Below, in pieces: positions 26,457 to 36,874 of a stretch of DNA of 64,000 bases (position 1 is the stretch's first letter; every line of letters begins with the position of its first letter). The notes under the pieces are model-generated. The model ran no database searches. It was not told the DNA's origin and saw only the letters and a list, made by a program, of their open reading frames with translations. The DNA is from Nocardia sp. NBC_00565 (GTDB lineage: Bacteria; Actinomycetota; Actinomycetes; Mycobacteriales; Mycobacteriaceae): positions 1,550,001 through 1,614,000 of the forward strand of contig NZ_CP107785.1 of the NCBI RefSeq assembly GCF_036345915.1, given 5' to 3'. The translations under genes were made by a program, and so were the position numbers.

Positions 26457-27995
26457 ATGCAGCCGACGCGTTCCTACTATGACGTGGTGGTGGTCGGCGG
26501 CGGCCATAACGGGCTGGTCGCCGCCGCGTATCTGGCCCGTGCCGGGCGATCGGTGCTGGTGCTGGAGCGGCAGGACCATACCGGCGGGGCGGCGGTCTCC
26601 GAGCGGGTGTTCGCGGGAGTGGATGCGCGGGTGTCGCGGTATTCGTACCTGGTCAGCCTGCTGCCACGGCAGATCGTCGACGAGCTGGGATTGCGGTTCG
26701 CGACGCGGCGCAGGCGAATTTCGTCCTATACGCCGGTCGGTGACGGCGGACTGCTGGTCGACACCGCTTCTGCGGCCCGGACCAGGGAGAGCTTCACCAG
26801 GCTCACCGGATCCGATCGGGATTTCCGGGCGTGGCAGCGGTTCTATGGCGCGACGGATCGGCTCGCGCAACGGGTGTTCCCGACGCTGACCCAGCCGCTG
26901 CCGTCGCGCTCGGAGTTCAAGCGTGTCGTCGATGATGGCGCGGTATGGGAGGCGCTGTTCGAGCGTCCGCTGGGCGAGACTGTCGAGTCGACGTTCGCCG
27001 ATGACACCGTTCGCGGTGTCGTGCTCACCGACGCGCTCATCGGGACCTTCACCCACGCGCACGATCCGACGCTGCGACAGAACCGCTGCTTTCTCTACCA
27101 CGTGATCGGCGGCGGGACCGGCGACTGGGATGTGCCGATCGGCGGTATGGGCGCGCTCACCGACGCACTCGCGGATGCGGCGCGCGCGGCCGGCGCGGAG
27201 TTGATCACCGGCTGCGCGGTGACCGAGGTCGAATCCGATGATGTGACCGCCGAAGTGCGCTATCGGGACGGAGTGGTCGGCGGGCGGCATGTGCTGGTCA
27301 ATGCCGCACCCTATGAACTCACGCAACTGCTCGGCGTACCGGGGGAGCCGAAACCCGAAGGCTCCCAACTGAAGGTGAATATGGTACTGCGGCGGCTGCC
27401 TCGGCTGCGCGACCCGTCGACCGATCCGCGCGAGGCGTTCGCCGGGACATTCCATATCGCCGAATCGTATTCGCAACTGGAACAGGCCTACCGGGAGGCC
27501 GACAGCGGCCGAATCCCGTCCGCGCCGCCGTCGGAGATCTACTGCCACACGCTGACCGACCCGTCGATCCTTGCGCCCTCATCCGATCTGCATACCCTCA
27601 CGCTGTTCGGATTGCACACTCCGGCAAGACTATTCGAGACAGATCCGGAAGCGGCCAAGACCATGGCCGTGGAAGCCGCACTCGCCCAACTGGATGCGGT
27701 GCTCGGCGAGCCACTCGCCGACTGTCTCGCGCTCGACGAGCACGGCGTACCGTGTATCGAAGCGAAGTCGCCGCTCGACCTGGAGCGTACGGTCGGCCTG
27801 CCCGGCGGTCATATCTTCCATCGGGATCTGGCGTTTCCATATCGGACCGATGCCGCGGACACCATCGCCGCACGCTGGGGTGTGGCGACCGATGTGCCGA
27901 ATGTCTTCCTGTGCGGTGCGGGCGCGGTGCGCGGCGGCGGTGTCAGCGGCATTCCCGGTCACAATGCCGCGATGGCGGTGCTCGAACAGCGGTAG
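26457..27995 (+). CDS. FAD-dependent oxidoreductase, phytoene dehydrogenase-like
   Basis: A 512-residue flavoprotein of the CrtI/PYROXD2 group. The N-terminal dinucleotide loop is VVVGGGHNGLVAAAYLARAG (about 11-30), followed by LERQDHTGGAA; the C-terminal FAD-contact segment is FLCGAGAVRGGGVSGIPGHNAA (in two parts, about 483-504). Members desaturate or oxidise carotenoids, amines or unknown lipids, and this one is not clearly a carotenoid enzyme because no crtB or crtE is near. It is 30 bp ahead of a P450 gene in the same direction. Confidence 0.82.
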   Translation: MQPTRSYYDVVVVGGGHNGLVAAAYLARAGRSVLVLERQDHTGGAAVSERVFAGVDARVSRYSYLVSLLPRQIVDELGLRFATRRRRISSYTPVGDGGLLVDTASAARTRESFTRLTGSDRDFRAWQRFYGATDRLAQRVFPTLTQPLPSRSEFKRVVDDGAVWEALFERPLGETVESTFADDTVRGVVLTDALIGTFTHAHDPTLRQNRCFLYHVIGGGTGDWDVPIGGMGALTDALADAARAAGAELITGCAVTEVESDDVTAEVRYRDGVVGGRHVLVNAAPYELTQLLGVPGEPKPEGSQLKVNMVLRRLPRLRDPSTDPREAFAGTFHIAESYSQLEQAYREADSGRIPSAPPSEIYCHTLTDPSILAPSSDLHTLTLFGLHTPARLFETDPEAAKTMAVEAALAQLDAVLGEPLADCLALDEHGVPCIEAKSPLDLERTVGLPGGHIFHRDLAFPYRTDAADTIAARWGVATDVPNVFLCGAGAVRGGGVSGIPGHNAAMAVLEQR

Positions 27996-28025
27996 CGTCG
28001 GTTCGAACGAATTCTGGAGGTCCGG

Positions 28026-29249
28026 ATGGACGAGATCGACCTGACGGACCTGGATCGGTTCGCACGCGGGTTTCCACACGAGGTGTTCGACGTGCTGCGC
28101 CGCCAGTCGCCGGTGTGGTGGCATCGGCCGACCGAGCACACGCCGGGTGGCGAGGGTTTCTGGGTGGTGAGCGGGTACCGGGAGGTGCTGGCTGCGGCGG
28201 GGGACGCGGCGACCTTCTCGTCGGAGACCGGCGGTATGCGCGCGGGCGGCGGGACGCTCATCGAGGATCTGCCGGGGGAGTGGGCGGCCGGGGTGCTGCT
28301 CAACATGATGAACGAGCCGCGCCACGCGCGGTTGCGGCGCTTGCTCACCCCGAGCGTCGCGCCACGGACGTTGCGCATGATCGAACAGGATCTGCGGCGG
28401 CGGGCCGTGGCGATCGTCGATGCGGCCCTGGACAAGGGCGACTGCGATTTTCTGGTCGACCTGGCGGCGGAATTGCCGCTGCAGGCCGTGGCGCAGTTGC
28501 TCGGCGTGCCGCAGGAGGATCGGCATCGGCTCCTCGGGTGGGCGAATACCACGCTCGACTACGACGATCGGGATCTCGGTGAGGTCACCGAACGCACGCA
28601 GCGCGCGTCCGCCGAAATGCACAGCTACGGTGCGCAATTGCTGGCCCACAAGCGCGCTGAACCCGCCGACGATCTGCTCTCCCGCGCGGCTACGGCCACC
28701 ATCGACGATGAGCCGCTGAGCGAATTGGAGCAGCAGATGCTGTTCAGCCTGCTCATCGCGGCCGGCAGCGAGACCACCCGAAACTCCATCGCGCTCGGCA
28801 TGCATGCCCTCATCGATCACCCGGCGGCGTGGAAAGCCCTGCACGAGGACCGTTCTCATCTGAGCGACGCGATCGAGGAGATGCTGCGCTGGGCGTCCTC
28901 CACCCCCTACAACCGGCGCACCGCCACCCGCGATGTACTGCTCGGCGGTCAGCAGATCCGCGCGGGTGAGAAGGTGACGCTCTGGTGGGCCTCGGCCAAC
29001 CGTGATGCGGCGATCTTCGCTGATCCCCACCTCTTCACCATTACTCGTCGACCCAACCCACATCTGGCGTTCGGTCGGGGCGGACATTTCTGTCTGGGAT
29101 CCGCGTTGGCTCGCATGGAGATGCTCGTGGTCTTCGATGCGCTGCTGGACCGCGTCGCAACCGTAGAACACACTGCGCCAATAGAATTCACGCGCAGCAA
29201 CAAGCACACCGGTGTTCGCCACATGCCCGTGCGCCTGCATCCCCGATAG
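28026..29249 (+). CDS. cytochrome P450
   Basis: A 407-residue soluble bacterial P450. The I-helix oxygen-activation motif is AAGSETTRN (about 255-263), the K-helix ExxR is EEMLRW, and the heme ligand Cys356 lies in FGRGGHFCLG. The N-terminus has no membrane anchor. GGAGG sits just before the ATG, 30 bp after the oxidoreductase stop, so the two are probably co-transcribed. The sequence resembles actinobacterial CYPs that act on fatty acids, terpenes or steroids, but no substrate can be assigned. Ferredoxin and reductase genes are not adjacent. Confidence 0.93.
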   Translation: MDEIDLTDLDRFARGFPHEVFDVLRRQSPVWWHRPTEHTPGGEGFWVVSGYREVLAAAGDAATFSSETGGMRAGGGTLIEDLPGEWAAGVLLNMMNEPRHARLRRLLTPSVAPRTLRMIEQDLRRRAVAIVDAALDKGDCDFLVDLAAELPLQAVAQLLGVPQEDRHRLLGWANTTLDYDDRDLGEVTERTQRASAEMHSYGAQLLAHKRAEPADDLLSRAATATIDDEPLSELEQQMLFSLLIAAGSETTRNSIALGMHALIDHPAAWKALHEDRSHLSDAIEEMLRWASSTPYNRRTATRDVLLGGQQIRAGEKVTLWWASANRDAAIFADPHLFTITRRPNPHLAFGRGGHFCLGSALARMEMLVVFDALLDRVATVEHTAPIEFTRSNKHTGVRHMPVRLHPR

Positions 29250-29412
29250 GCATCGTCGGCTGCTTTGTACTACCGAGTCGAATCGGCGGTCCTGGCGCAA
29301 CTGTCGCAGCTGCTCAGCGGCACCCGTGCGGGTGGGGCAGTCCGTCAACTGGGTCCGGTGGGGTAGCTGGTTTCATGGAGCCAACCAACCGCTACCTCGA
29401 GGAGTTCGTGCC

Positions 29413-30306
29413 GTGGAGCTGCGCCAATTGCGCTATTTCGTCACCGTGGCCGAGGAATTGCACTTCGGGCGGGCGGCTGAGCGATTGCATATCGCGCAGC
29501 CCGCGGTGAGTCAGCAGGTGCGGCGGCTGGAGCGGGAATTACGGGTCCAGTTGCTGGACCGGTCGCCGCGGCGGGTGCGGTTGACCGAAGCGGGGTTGCG
29601 GTTTCTGCCCGCGGCTCGTCGTGTGCTGGCCGCCGCGGATCAGGCGCGGGCGTCGGTGGCGGATTTGGCCGGTGGCCGGGCCGCGGTTTTGCGGCTCGGC
29701 ACGGTGACCGGGCTGGGGGCGCGGCTGGACGCGATTTTGGACGCGTTCACCGAGCGTGTCCCGCATCTGCAGGTCGAGCTGGTCACATTGCCGGTGCGGG
29801 AGCGGTTGGCGCAGGTCGCCGACGGGCGGTTGGATGCCGCGTTCGTTCGCGCGCCCGCTGAGGACACCCTCGAGCTGGAGTATTTGCACGCGTGGGACGA
29901 CCCGCTCGTCGCGGTGCTGCCGGCTCGGCACCCGCTGGCCGCGCACAACACAGTGCGGTTGGCCGACCTGGCATCGGTGCCATTGCGGCTGACCGAGCGG
30001 CGCAACCATCCAGCTCTGGTGGATCTGGTGCTGACGTCGTGTCAGCGTGCCGGTTTCGAGCCGGTTCCGGCACCGACCGCTACCACCCTGCAGGACAACC
30101 TGGCCGCGATCGGTACCGCCGCGGCAATGTGGACGGTGATATACGCCGCCAATGCCGATCAGGTGCACAACCCGCGGGTGGTCTTCCGGCCGTTCGCCGA
30201 TGGTGGCATGGCCCTGCCGATCGCCTTGGCCTTGCGGGCCGGGGCGACTGGACCGGGCTCGGAGCTGCTGCGCGCCCTCGTTTCGGGCGACTACCTCGGA
30301 CAATAA
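29413..30306 (+). CDS. LysR family transcriptional regulator
   Basis: A 297-residue LysR protein. The frame starts with the canonical MELRQLRYFVTVAEELHFGRAAERLHIAQPAVSQQ (helix-turn-helix, about 18-37, shown in parts) at a GTG (29413) with GAGGAG about 8 nt upstream. The effector domain covers residues 90-297. It is in the same direction as the tautomerase gene 150 bp downstream, which may be its target. Confidence 0.9.
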   Translation: MELRQLRYFVTVAEELHFGRAAERLHIAQPAVSQQVRRLERELRVQLLDRSPRRVRLTEAGLRFLPAARRVLAAADQARASVADLAGGRAAVLRLGTVTGLGARLDAILDAFTERVPHLQVELVTLPVRERLAQVADGRLDAAFVRAPAEDTLELEYLHAWDDPLVAVLPARHPLAAHNTVRLADLASVPLRLTERRNHPALVDLVLTSCQRAGFEPVPAPTATTLQDNLAAIGTAAAMWTVIYAANADQVHNPRVVFRPFADGGMALPIALALRAGATGPGSELLRALVSGDYLGQ

Positions 30307-30454
30307 GGTTTCGTTATCGCTGTGCGAATGAACTGACCCTTGGTCGGCGCGCGGCGCTGCGGTGAACTGATCACAGGCCGCCGAACCAACCGGAACCCAC
30401 TGCGGGAATCCCGGATGCGGTCTGTCCCAACCCTTTTCATCGAGGAGATCAGTC

Positions 30455-30640
30455 ATGCCCATCGTCACCGTGCAGCAGGGCCCGCGCACCGTCGAACTCA
30501 AGCGCGACCTCGTCCGCCGGATCACCGATGCCTTCGTCGACACCTTGCAGATTCCGGCCGAGGCCGTGCAGGTGTGGATTCACGAGACGCCCGCCGACAG
30601 CTGGGGTATCGGCGGGCAGCTGACCGCCGACAAGAAATAG
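30455..30640 (+). CDS. 4-oxalocrotonate tautomerase family enzyme
   Basis: A 61-residue tautomerase. After removal of Met the catalytic Pro (MPIVTVQQG) becomes the N-terminus; the WIHETPADSWGIGG segment (about 41-54) holds the second active-site face, in line with 4-OT length and layout. It interconverts keto and enol forms of small acids, substrate unknown. GAGGAG 7 nt before the ATG. Confidence 0.9.
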   Translation: MPIVTVQQGPRTVELKRDLVRRITDAFVDTLQIPAEAVQVWIHETPADSWGIGGQLTADKK

Positions 30641-30682
30641 CCGTCGGAAGATGCCGCAGCCCCGACCGATAGCGTCGCGGTC

Positions 30683-31125
30683 ATGCGAATCGAGCATGAA
30701 TCCCCGCGGTGGTTGCCGGTCGGGCCGACGGTGCTGGTGCTGCTGTCCGCCGGGGCGGGCGCGACCGATGCCCTGGTCTTCACCGAACTCGGCAAGGCAT
30801 TCGCCAGCACCCGCTCAGCGTCGCACAAGCCGAAAAGGCCGCGGGGATTCTGGAACTCGGGCCCGAGGAGGCCGCGGCCTTCGTCGCGCAACCAACCCGC
30901 GGCGCACTGGAGGCGGCGGTGCCGACCGATCCGACCATCTACCGCTTCTACGAGGTGCTGCAGGTGTACGGCCCGGCGATCAAGGAACTGATCCACGAGA
31001 AGTTCGGCGACGGCATTATGAGCGCCATCAACTTCAAGATCGACGTCGACCGCCGCGACGATCCAGGCGGCGAACGGGTCGTCGTCACGCTGGACGGTAA
31101 GTATCTGAAATACCAGTGGGGCTGA
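30683..31125 (+). pseudogene. cyanate hydratase (cyanase), internally deleted and frameshifted
   Basis: The C-terminal 95 residues are those of cyanase: [18 protein letters not shown], then [17 protein letters not shown] with the catalytic Arg and Glu region, [15 protein letters not shown] and [11 protein letters not shown] at the end. The N-terminal TFTELGKA-like piece (FTELGKAFA) is in another frame and joins directly to QHPLSV, so about a dozen codons of the helix-turn-helix-like segment (usually VWTTAALLG) are missing and the frame is broken at about 30805-30815. The enzyme, which converts cyanate and bicarbonate to ammonia and CO2, cannot be made from this locus. Confidence 0.78.
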
Positions 31126-31273
31126 GTCGGTCGGTGCGGACCGAGCGCCACTAGCCGATCGGATTCGATTCGGGCGAATCCGGACCAATTTGTTGGCGCA
31201 AGAACAAGACTCGGTTCCGGGTGGTGCGGGTGTCCGGATGGTCCGAGCCGAGGACGTCGGCGGCGATAGTCGG

Positions 31274-32599
31274 CTAATTGGGAAAGCTGACGGTTCCGTC
31301 GCAGCTGTCGGGCGGATCGACCAGCTCGCAATCGGCGGTGGGCCGGGTCGGGCGGTAGCCGGCCGGAACGCCGCCGGATTGGATGATGCCGCGGTAGGCG
31401 TCGACCGCGTCCGTCGGTTGGCGGGACAGCCTGGGGTCATTGCGGACATCGACGGTGTAGAGGCCGAAACGCGGCGTGTAGCTGCCCCATTCGTAGTTGT
31501 CGGTGAGGCTCCAGTAGTTGTAGCCGACGACATTGATGCCGTCGGCTTTGGCGCGCTGCAACCAGTAGACGGTGTCGCGAAGGTGGTCGGAGCGGGTGTA
31601 GCCGTCGGTGCGCGGCTTGCCGTCCTCGGTGGGCATACCGTTCTCGACGACATACAGTGGGCGGTCCGGGAATTGGCGCGCGTAGTGGCGCAATGCGTAG
31701 TAGATGCCCTCGGTGTGGATCGGGAGTTCCCAGATCGCGGGCCCCTCGTTCGAACCGCCCTGCACCGCCTTGCTGGTCTCGGGCAGCGGCGCGAAATAGT
31801 AGTCGACGCCGATGAAGTCGAGTTTGTCGGCGATCCGGTCCACGATCGGCTGATTCACCTCGGTCTCGGCGCCGGCGACATAGCCGAGGTTGCTGGTGAC
31901 CTGCGCGGCGGGCAGATTGCGGTGGATGGTGTCGTAGATCGCGTTGTGCGCCTCCGCGATTCGGTCCAGCATCACCGGCGCCTCATCGGGGGTGATGGCG
32001 CCGATCCGCAGTTCGGTGCTGACATAGGCGGCGGGCTCGTTGAAGGTGACCCAGAGCGGATTGCGAGAGGCATAGCGGTTCACCACCTTTCGCATATTGA
32101 CCAGCCAGTCCTCGACCATGCCCGGATTGCGCCAGCCGCCGCGATCACTGGCCCACCCCGGATACACCCAGTGATCCAGGGTGAGCATCGGGCGCATACC
32201 GGCGGCGATGATGCGCGTGATCACGTTGTCGTACAGGCCGAATGCCGTGTCGTCCCAGGTATCCGGTTGCGGTTGCACGCGCGCCCACTCGATGCCGACT
32301 CGATACACCCGCACTCCGAGATGGGCGGCCAGATTGATATCGGAGATGTAGCGCGAGAGGAAGTCGACCGAATTCTCGTAGTCGTCCCCGGCCTCGCCGG
32401 AGGCGATGTAGCGGGTCCAATTGCTGTCGGGCGCATGGCCTTCGGATTGGAAGCCGGACGACGCGACACCCCAGAGGAAGTCGCGGCCGAAGGGCATGAT
32501 GGTCGCCTGTGCGGTGGGCATGGTAATGCCGGGTAGCAGCAGCGCCGCCGCGATGGTGGCGAGCCAGCCGAGGGCGCGTCGGCGCAGCGGTGTTCGCAT
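31274..32599 (-). CDS. secreted family 1 glycoside hydrolase
   Basis: A 441-residue GH1 enzyme (beta-glucosidase/6-phospho group) with a signal peptide (RRRALGWLATIAAALLLPG, cleavage probably after ATAQA near residue 32). Acid/base Glu188 lies in WVTFNEPAAY and nucleophile Glu319 in YVVENGMP, both intact; YNYWSLTDNYEW closes the barrel. Secreted GH1 proteins are less usual than cytoplasmic ones, which suggests action on an extracellular or cell-surface glycoside. AGGAG precedes the ATG at 32599. Confidence 0.88.
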   Translation of the reverse strand: MRTPLRRRALGWLATIAAALLLPGITMPTAQATIMPFGRDFLWGVASSGFQSEGHAPDSNWTRYIASGEAGDDYENSVDFLSRYISDINLAAHLGVRVYRVGIEWARVQPQPDTWDDTAFGLYDNVITRIIAAGMRPMLTLDHWVYPGWASDRGGWRNPGMVEDWLVNMRKVVNRYASRNPLWVTFNEPAAYVSTELRIGAITPDEAPVMLDRIAEAHNAIYDTIHRNLPAAQVTSNLGYVAGAETEVNQPIVDRIADKLDFIGVDYYFAPLPETSKAVQGGSNEGPAIWELPIHTEGIYYALRHYARQFPDRPLYVVENGMPTEDGKPRTDGYTRSDHLRDTVYWLQRAKADGINVVGYNYWSLTDNYEWGSYTPRFGLYTVDVRNDPRLSRQPTDAVDAYRGIIQSGGVPAGYRPTRPTADCELVDPPDSCDGTVSFPN

Positions 32600-32753
32600 C
32601 GAGCTCCTGTCCCCATCCGGCGGGTGTTCGGTCGTGCGTCACCGGTGCAGCCGCGCGCCCCGGTCGGCGATCCCTTAGCGTAACTGTAAGATAGCTGAAG
32701 CTCGAGAAACGCGCTGGTGTGTCGTGACTGCCTGGGGAATAAGTGGTTTGCTA

Positions 32754-33536
32754 TCAGCTCACCCGTCCGCCGATGCGGCGGGTGAGATCGTCCGCGGTGG
32801 CGCGCACTCGAGCGGCGAGATCGGTCCAGTCGGCGTCGCAGGGCACTCGTTCGCAGTGATGCCGCAGCGTCACGCTGATCGCCGCGATCGGCCGGTGGTC
32901 GTGGTCGAAGGCCGGATAGGCGACCGAGGCGAATCCGGCGGTGACATGGCCGTCCTCGCTCGCCCAGCCGCGGCGGCGCTCGGTGGCCAGGATGGCACGC
33001 AGCGCGGCGAGACTGTTCGGCCCGCGGTCGGTGCGCCGCACGAAGGCCGCCGACGACGGGAACAGTGCCCGCACATGGGCGGCGGGCAGATGCGCGAGGA
33101 TCGCGCGACCCGACGCGGTGAGCTGGGCGGGCAACCGGACGCCGACGTCGGTCACCAAGGTCTCGGGGCGCGGTGGGCGTTCCTTGATCAGGTACAGCAG
33201 CTCGTTGCCGTGCAGCACGCCGAGGTGCGCGTTGTGCCCGACCTGCCCGGCCAGCTCGCGCAGCAACGGACCGGCGACCCGCTCCAGCGGATCGTGGCGC
33301 AGGTAGGCCGAGCCCAGTTCGAAGGCGGCGATGCCGAGGCCGTAGCGCCGCTCGGCGGGCAGGCGGGTGACGAAGCGGGCCTGCTCCAGCTCCGCGAGCA
33401 GGTGATACGTCGTGGAACGCGGAATATCCAGCTCGCGCGCGAGCGCCGAGGCGGAGATCGGCCCGGCCCGGGTTGCCAGTAGCTGGAGTACGGCGAGGCC
33501 GCGCCGTAGCGCCGGGATATCACTGCTCGTTCCCAT
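32754..33536 (-). CDS. IclR family regulator of the histidine utilisation cluster
   Basis: A 260-residue IclR protein with winged helix-turn-helix ISASALARELDIPRSTTYHL (about 27-46) and an effector domain containing LTASGRAILAHLP and GHVTAGFASVAYP. Start at 33536 with GGGAGGAAG upstream. It is divergent from hutH with about 100 bp between them, which contain a palindrome at 33586-33596, so it very probably controls the hut operon; urocanate or another pathway intermediate would be the expected effector. Confidence 0.88.
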   Translation of the reverse strand: MGTSSDIPALRRGLAVLQLLATRAGPISASALARELDIPRSTTYHLLAELEQARFVTRLPAERRYGLGIAAFELGSAYLRHDPLERVAGPLLRELAGQVGHNAHLGVLHGNELLYLIKERPPRPETLVTDVGVRLPAQLTASGRAILAHLPAAHVRALFPSSAAFVRRTDRGPNSLAALRAILATERRRGWASEDGHVTAGFASVAYPAFDHDHRPIAAISVTLRHHCERVPCDADWTDLAARVRATADDLTRRIGGRVS

Positions 33537-33585
33537 CGCACTTCCTCCCGAGCCGGTTTTGGGGCAATGTCTCGGATACCAGACA

Positions 33586-33596
33586 GAACCTGGTTC
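33586..33596. promoter_or_regulatory. candidate IclR operator in the hut promoter
   Basis: Perfect palindrome GAACC-T-GGTTC in the 102-bp gap between the divergent IclR and hutH genes, flanked by a further pair of arms ACCAG (33578-33582) and CTGGT (33590-33594). Size and location fit an IclR dimer site covering both promoters. Confidence 0.5.
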
Positions 33597-33638
33597 AGCC
33601 TCATTCTCCACTCGCCCTCGTAGCGGTGGAATGGGCCT

Positions 33639-35186
33639 ATGCCGGATACCACGCAGTTACCGACAGTAGAGCTGGACGGGCCGCTGACCGTCGAACGCAT
33701 CGTCGCCGTCGCCCGCCGCGGTGCCGCGGTCCGCTTCAGCGTGGCCGCCGAGAAGCGGCTGACCTACGCGCGTCAGCACGTCGACGCGCTGGCCGCGGGT
33801 ACGGTCCCGACCTACGGAGTCTCCACCGGCTTCGGCGCGCTGGCCACCCGGCACATCCCACCGGAGAGCCGGGCGGCGCTGCAGCGGTCGCTGATCCGCT
33901 CGCATGCCGCGGGCGCTGGTGCGCCGGTGGAGACCGAGGTGGTGCGCGCCATGATGCTGTTGCGACTGCGCACGCTGGCCACCGGGCATACCGGGGTGCG
34001 GCCGGAGACTGCGACGACCTTGGCCGCCTTGATCAATGCCGGTATCACGCCGGTGGTGCACGAGTTCGGCTCGCTCGGCTGTTCCGGCGATCTCGCGCCG
34101 TTGGCGGCCGTCGCGTTGGCGCTGATGGGGGAGGGGCAGGTCACCGATGCGTCGGGTGCGCTGGTATCAGCGGCAGAAGCGTTGCGCGCCAAGGGGATCG
34201 ATCCGTTGACGCTGGCCGAGAAGGAGGGCCTCGCGCTCACCAACGGTACCGACGGCATGCTCGGCATGCTGGCGCTGGCGTGCAACGACCTACGCGAATT
34301 GCTGGACGTCGCCGATATCACCGCGGCCATGAGCGTGGAGGCGCTGCTCGGCACCGACCGGGTCTTCGCCGATGACCTGCAGGCACTGCGCCCGCATCCC
34401 GGTCAGGCGCTGTCGGCGCGGCGCATCGCCGCCGCGCTCGCAGGCTCGGAAATCGTTGCCAGCCACCGGGGTCCGGATTGCAACCGGGTGCAAGACGCGT
34501 ACTCACTGCGCTGCGCACCCCAGGTGCACGGCGCGGCCCGCGACACGCTCGCCCACGCCGAGACCGTCGCGGACCGGGAAATGGCTTCAGCTATCGACAA
34601 TCCCGTGGTCCTGGCCGACGGCAGGCTGGAGTCCAGTGGCAACTTCCACGGTGCGCCCATCGCCTATGTCCTGGATTTCCTGGCCATTCCGGTCGCCGAT
34701 GTCGCGAGCATGGCCGAGCGGCGCACCGACCGGATGCTGGATGTCGCACGCTCACACGGCCTGCCGGCCTTCCTGGCCGCCGATCCCGGTGTCGACTCGG
34801 GGCACATGATCGCCCAGTACACCCAGGCCTCGGTCGTCAGTGAACTCAAGCGCCTCGCGGTCCCGGCGTCGGTGGACTCGATTCCGAGCAGCGCCATGCA
34901 GGAGGACCACGTCTCGATGGGCTGGTCGGCGGCGCGCAAGCTGCGCAAGGCGATCGAGGGACTGACCACGGTGCTCGCGGTCGAATATCTCACCGCCGCA
35001 CGCGCTTTGGACTTGCGTGCCCCGTTGCGTCCCGGACCGGCCACCGCTGCGGCCCGCGAATTATTGCGGACCGAAGTCGCGGGACCCGGACCGGACCGAC
35101 ACCTGGCTCCCGAGATCGCCGCCGCGACCGAACTCATCCGATCCGGCGCACTGTCGCGCGCGGTCACCCCGTACCTCGGCTCCTGA
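33639..35186 (+). CDS. hutH: histidine ammonia-lyase
   Basis: A 515-residue enzyme that eliminates ammonia from L-histidine to give trans-urocanate. The electrophilic MIO cofactor forms from residues 148-150 in [13 protein letters not shown], here Cys-Ser-Gly where many homologues have Ala-Ser-Gly; both occur in the family. Further family segments are [11 protein letters not shown] (about 59) with the catalytic Tyr, and [12 protein letters not shown] and [14 protein letters not shown]. It heads the five-gene hut operon. Confidence 0.96.
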   Translation: MPDTTQLPTVELDGPLTVERIVAVARRGAAVRFSVAAEKRLTYARQHVDALAAGTVPTYGVSTGFGALATRHIPPESRAALQRSLIRSHAAGAGAPVETEVVRAMMLLRLRTLATGHTGVRPETATTLAALINAGITPVVHEFGSLGCSGDLAPLAAVALALMGEGQVTDASGALVSAAEALRAKGIDPLTLAEKEGLALTNGTDGMLGMLALACNDLRELLDVADITAAMSVEALLGTDRVFADDLQALRPHPGQALSARRIAAALAGSEIVASHRGPDCNRVQDAYSLRCAPQVHGAARDTLAHAETVADREMASAIDNPVVLADGRLESSGNFHGAPIAYVLDFLAIPVADVASMAERRTDRMLDVARSHGLPAFLAADPGVDSGHMIAQYTQASVVSELKRLAVPASVDSIPSSAMQEDHVSMGWSAARKLRKAIEGLTTVLAVEYLTAARALDLRAPLRPGPATAAARELLRTEVAGPGPDRHLAPEIAAATELIRSGALSRAVTPYLGS

Positions 35187-35221
35187 CCGGGCCGCTTCTT
35201 CTTCGAGATGGAGGCAATTTC

Positions 35222-36874
35222 ATGACACGGACGGTGCGCGCGGCGCGCGGTACGCAGTTGACGGCCAAGAATTGGCAGTCCGAGGCGGCGTTGCGGATGC
35301 TGCACAACAATCTGGATCCAGAGGTGGCCGAGCGGCCGCAGGATCTGGTCGTGTACGGCGGCACCGGTAAGGCGGCACGCAACTGGGCCAGCTTCGATGC
35401 CATCACGCGGACCCTGACCACACTGGAGGCGGACGAGACCCTGCTGGTGCAGTCGGGCAAACCCGTCGGGGTGTTCCGGACGCACGAGTGGGCGCCGCGG
35501 GTGCTGATCGCCAATTCGAATCTGGTGGGGGACTGGGCGACCTGGCCGGAGTTCCGCAGGCTGGAATCGCTCGGCCTCACGATGTACGGGCAGATGACCG
35601 CCGGGTCCTGGATCTACATCGGCACCCAGGGCATTCTGCAGGGCACCTACGAGACGTTCGCGACGGTGGCGGATAAGCGATTCGGCGGCACGCTCGCCGG
35701 AACACTCACCCTCACAGCCGGTTTGGGTGGTATGGGCGGCGCGCAGCCGTTGGCCGTCACCATGAATGGCGGGGTGGCGCTGGTCGTCGAATGCGATCCG
35801 GCCCGTGCCGAGCGCCGGGTGCACGACCGCTACCTCGACGAGATAGCCACTGATTTCGACGATGCCGTGCGCCGGGTCTCTAAGGCGCGCAAGGAGCGAA
35901 AGGCGTTGTCGGTCGGTTTGATCGGCAATGCCGCCGAGGTGCTGCCGCGTTTGCTGGCGGCGGGCGTCGAGGTCGATATCGTCACCGACCAGACCTCCGC
36001 GCACGATCCGCTGGCGTATCTGCCGCGCGGTGTCGCGCTGGAGGATTGGGCCGACTACGCGGCGAAGAAGCCCGACGAATTCACCGATCGTGCCCGCGAA
36101 TCCATGGCCGAGCACGTGGACGCGATGCTCGGGTTTCTGGACCGGGGTGCGGAAGTCTTCGACTACGGCAACTCGCTGCGCGGTGAGGCCGAACTCGGTG
36201 GCTGCGAACGGGCTTTCGACTTTCCCGGATTCGTACCCGCTTACATCCGCCCGCTGTTCTGCGAAGGTAAGGGACCATTCCGCTGGGCGGCGCTGTCCGG
36301 CGATCCGGCGGATATCGCCGCCACCGACCGGGCCATGCTGGAGTTGTTCCCGGACAACGAATCCCTGCGGCGCTGGATCACCTTGGCGGGGGAACGCATT
36401 GCCTTCCAAGGACTTCCAGCCCGAATCTGCTGGCTCGGATACGGTGAACGGCAGCTGGCCGGTCTGCGTTTCAACGAGATGGTGGCCAGCGGCGAGCTGA
36501 AAGCGCCGGTGGTCATCGGCCGCGACCATCTCGACTCCGGCAGCGTCGCCTCGCCGTACCGCGAAACCGAGGCGATGGCCGATGGATCCGACGCGATCGC
36601 CGACTGGCCACTGCTCAACGCGATGGTCAATACCGCCTCCGGCGCGAGCTGGGTCTCGATCCACCACGGTGGCGGCGTCGGCATGGGTCGCTCCATCCAC
36701 GCCGGACAGGTCTGCGTCGCCGACGGCACGGTATTGGCGGGGCAGAAGATCGAGCGCGTACTGACCAATGACCCCGGTATGGGCGTCATTCGGCATGTGG
36801 ACGCCGGATACGATCGCGCGAGCGAGGTCGCCGACGCGCGTGGCGTGCGAATTCCCATGCGGGAGGGCGAATGA
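35222..36874 (+). CDS. hutU: urocanate hydratase
   Basis: A 550-residue NAD+-containing enzyme that converts urocanate to 4-imidazolone-5-propionate. The urocanase signature [16 protein letters not shown] with its conserved Cys is at about residues 395-410; [32 protein letters not shown] (NAD-binding) and [13 protein letters not shown] are also characteristic. It starts 35 bp after hutH and its stop overlaps the next gene in an ATGA. Confidence 0.97.
   Translation: MTRTVRAARGTQLTAKNWQSEAALRMLHNNLDPEVAERPQDLVVYGGTGKAARNWASFDAITRTLTTLEADETLLVQSGKPVGVFRTHEWAPRVLIANSNLVGDWATWPEFRRLESLGLTMYGQMTAGSWIYIGTQGILQGTYETFATVADKRFGGTLAGTLTLTAGLGGMGGAQPLAVTMNGGVALVVECDPARAERRVHDRYLDEIATDFDDAVRRVSKARKERKALSVGLIGNAAEVLPRLLAAGVEVDIVTDQTSAHDPLAYLPRGVALEDWADYAAKKPDEFTDRARESMAEHVDAMLGFLDRGAEVFDYGNSLRGEAELGGCERAFDFPGFVPAYIRPLFCEGKGPFRWAALSGDPADIAATDRAMLELFPDNESLRRWITLAGERIAFQGLPARICWLGYGERQLAGLRFNEMVASGELKAPVVIGRDHLDSGSVASPYRETEAMADGSDAIADWPLLNAMVNTASGASWVSIHHGGGVGMGRSIHAGQVCVADGTVLAGQKIERVLTNDPGMGVIRHVDAGYDRASEVADARGVRIPMREGE

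Noticed and set aside
34080..34094. Cys-Ser-Gly instead of Ala-Ser-Gly at the MIO site of HutH considered as an anomaly
   Set aside because: Cys at this position is an accepted variant in the histidase/PAL signature; no loss of function is implied.
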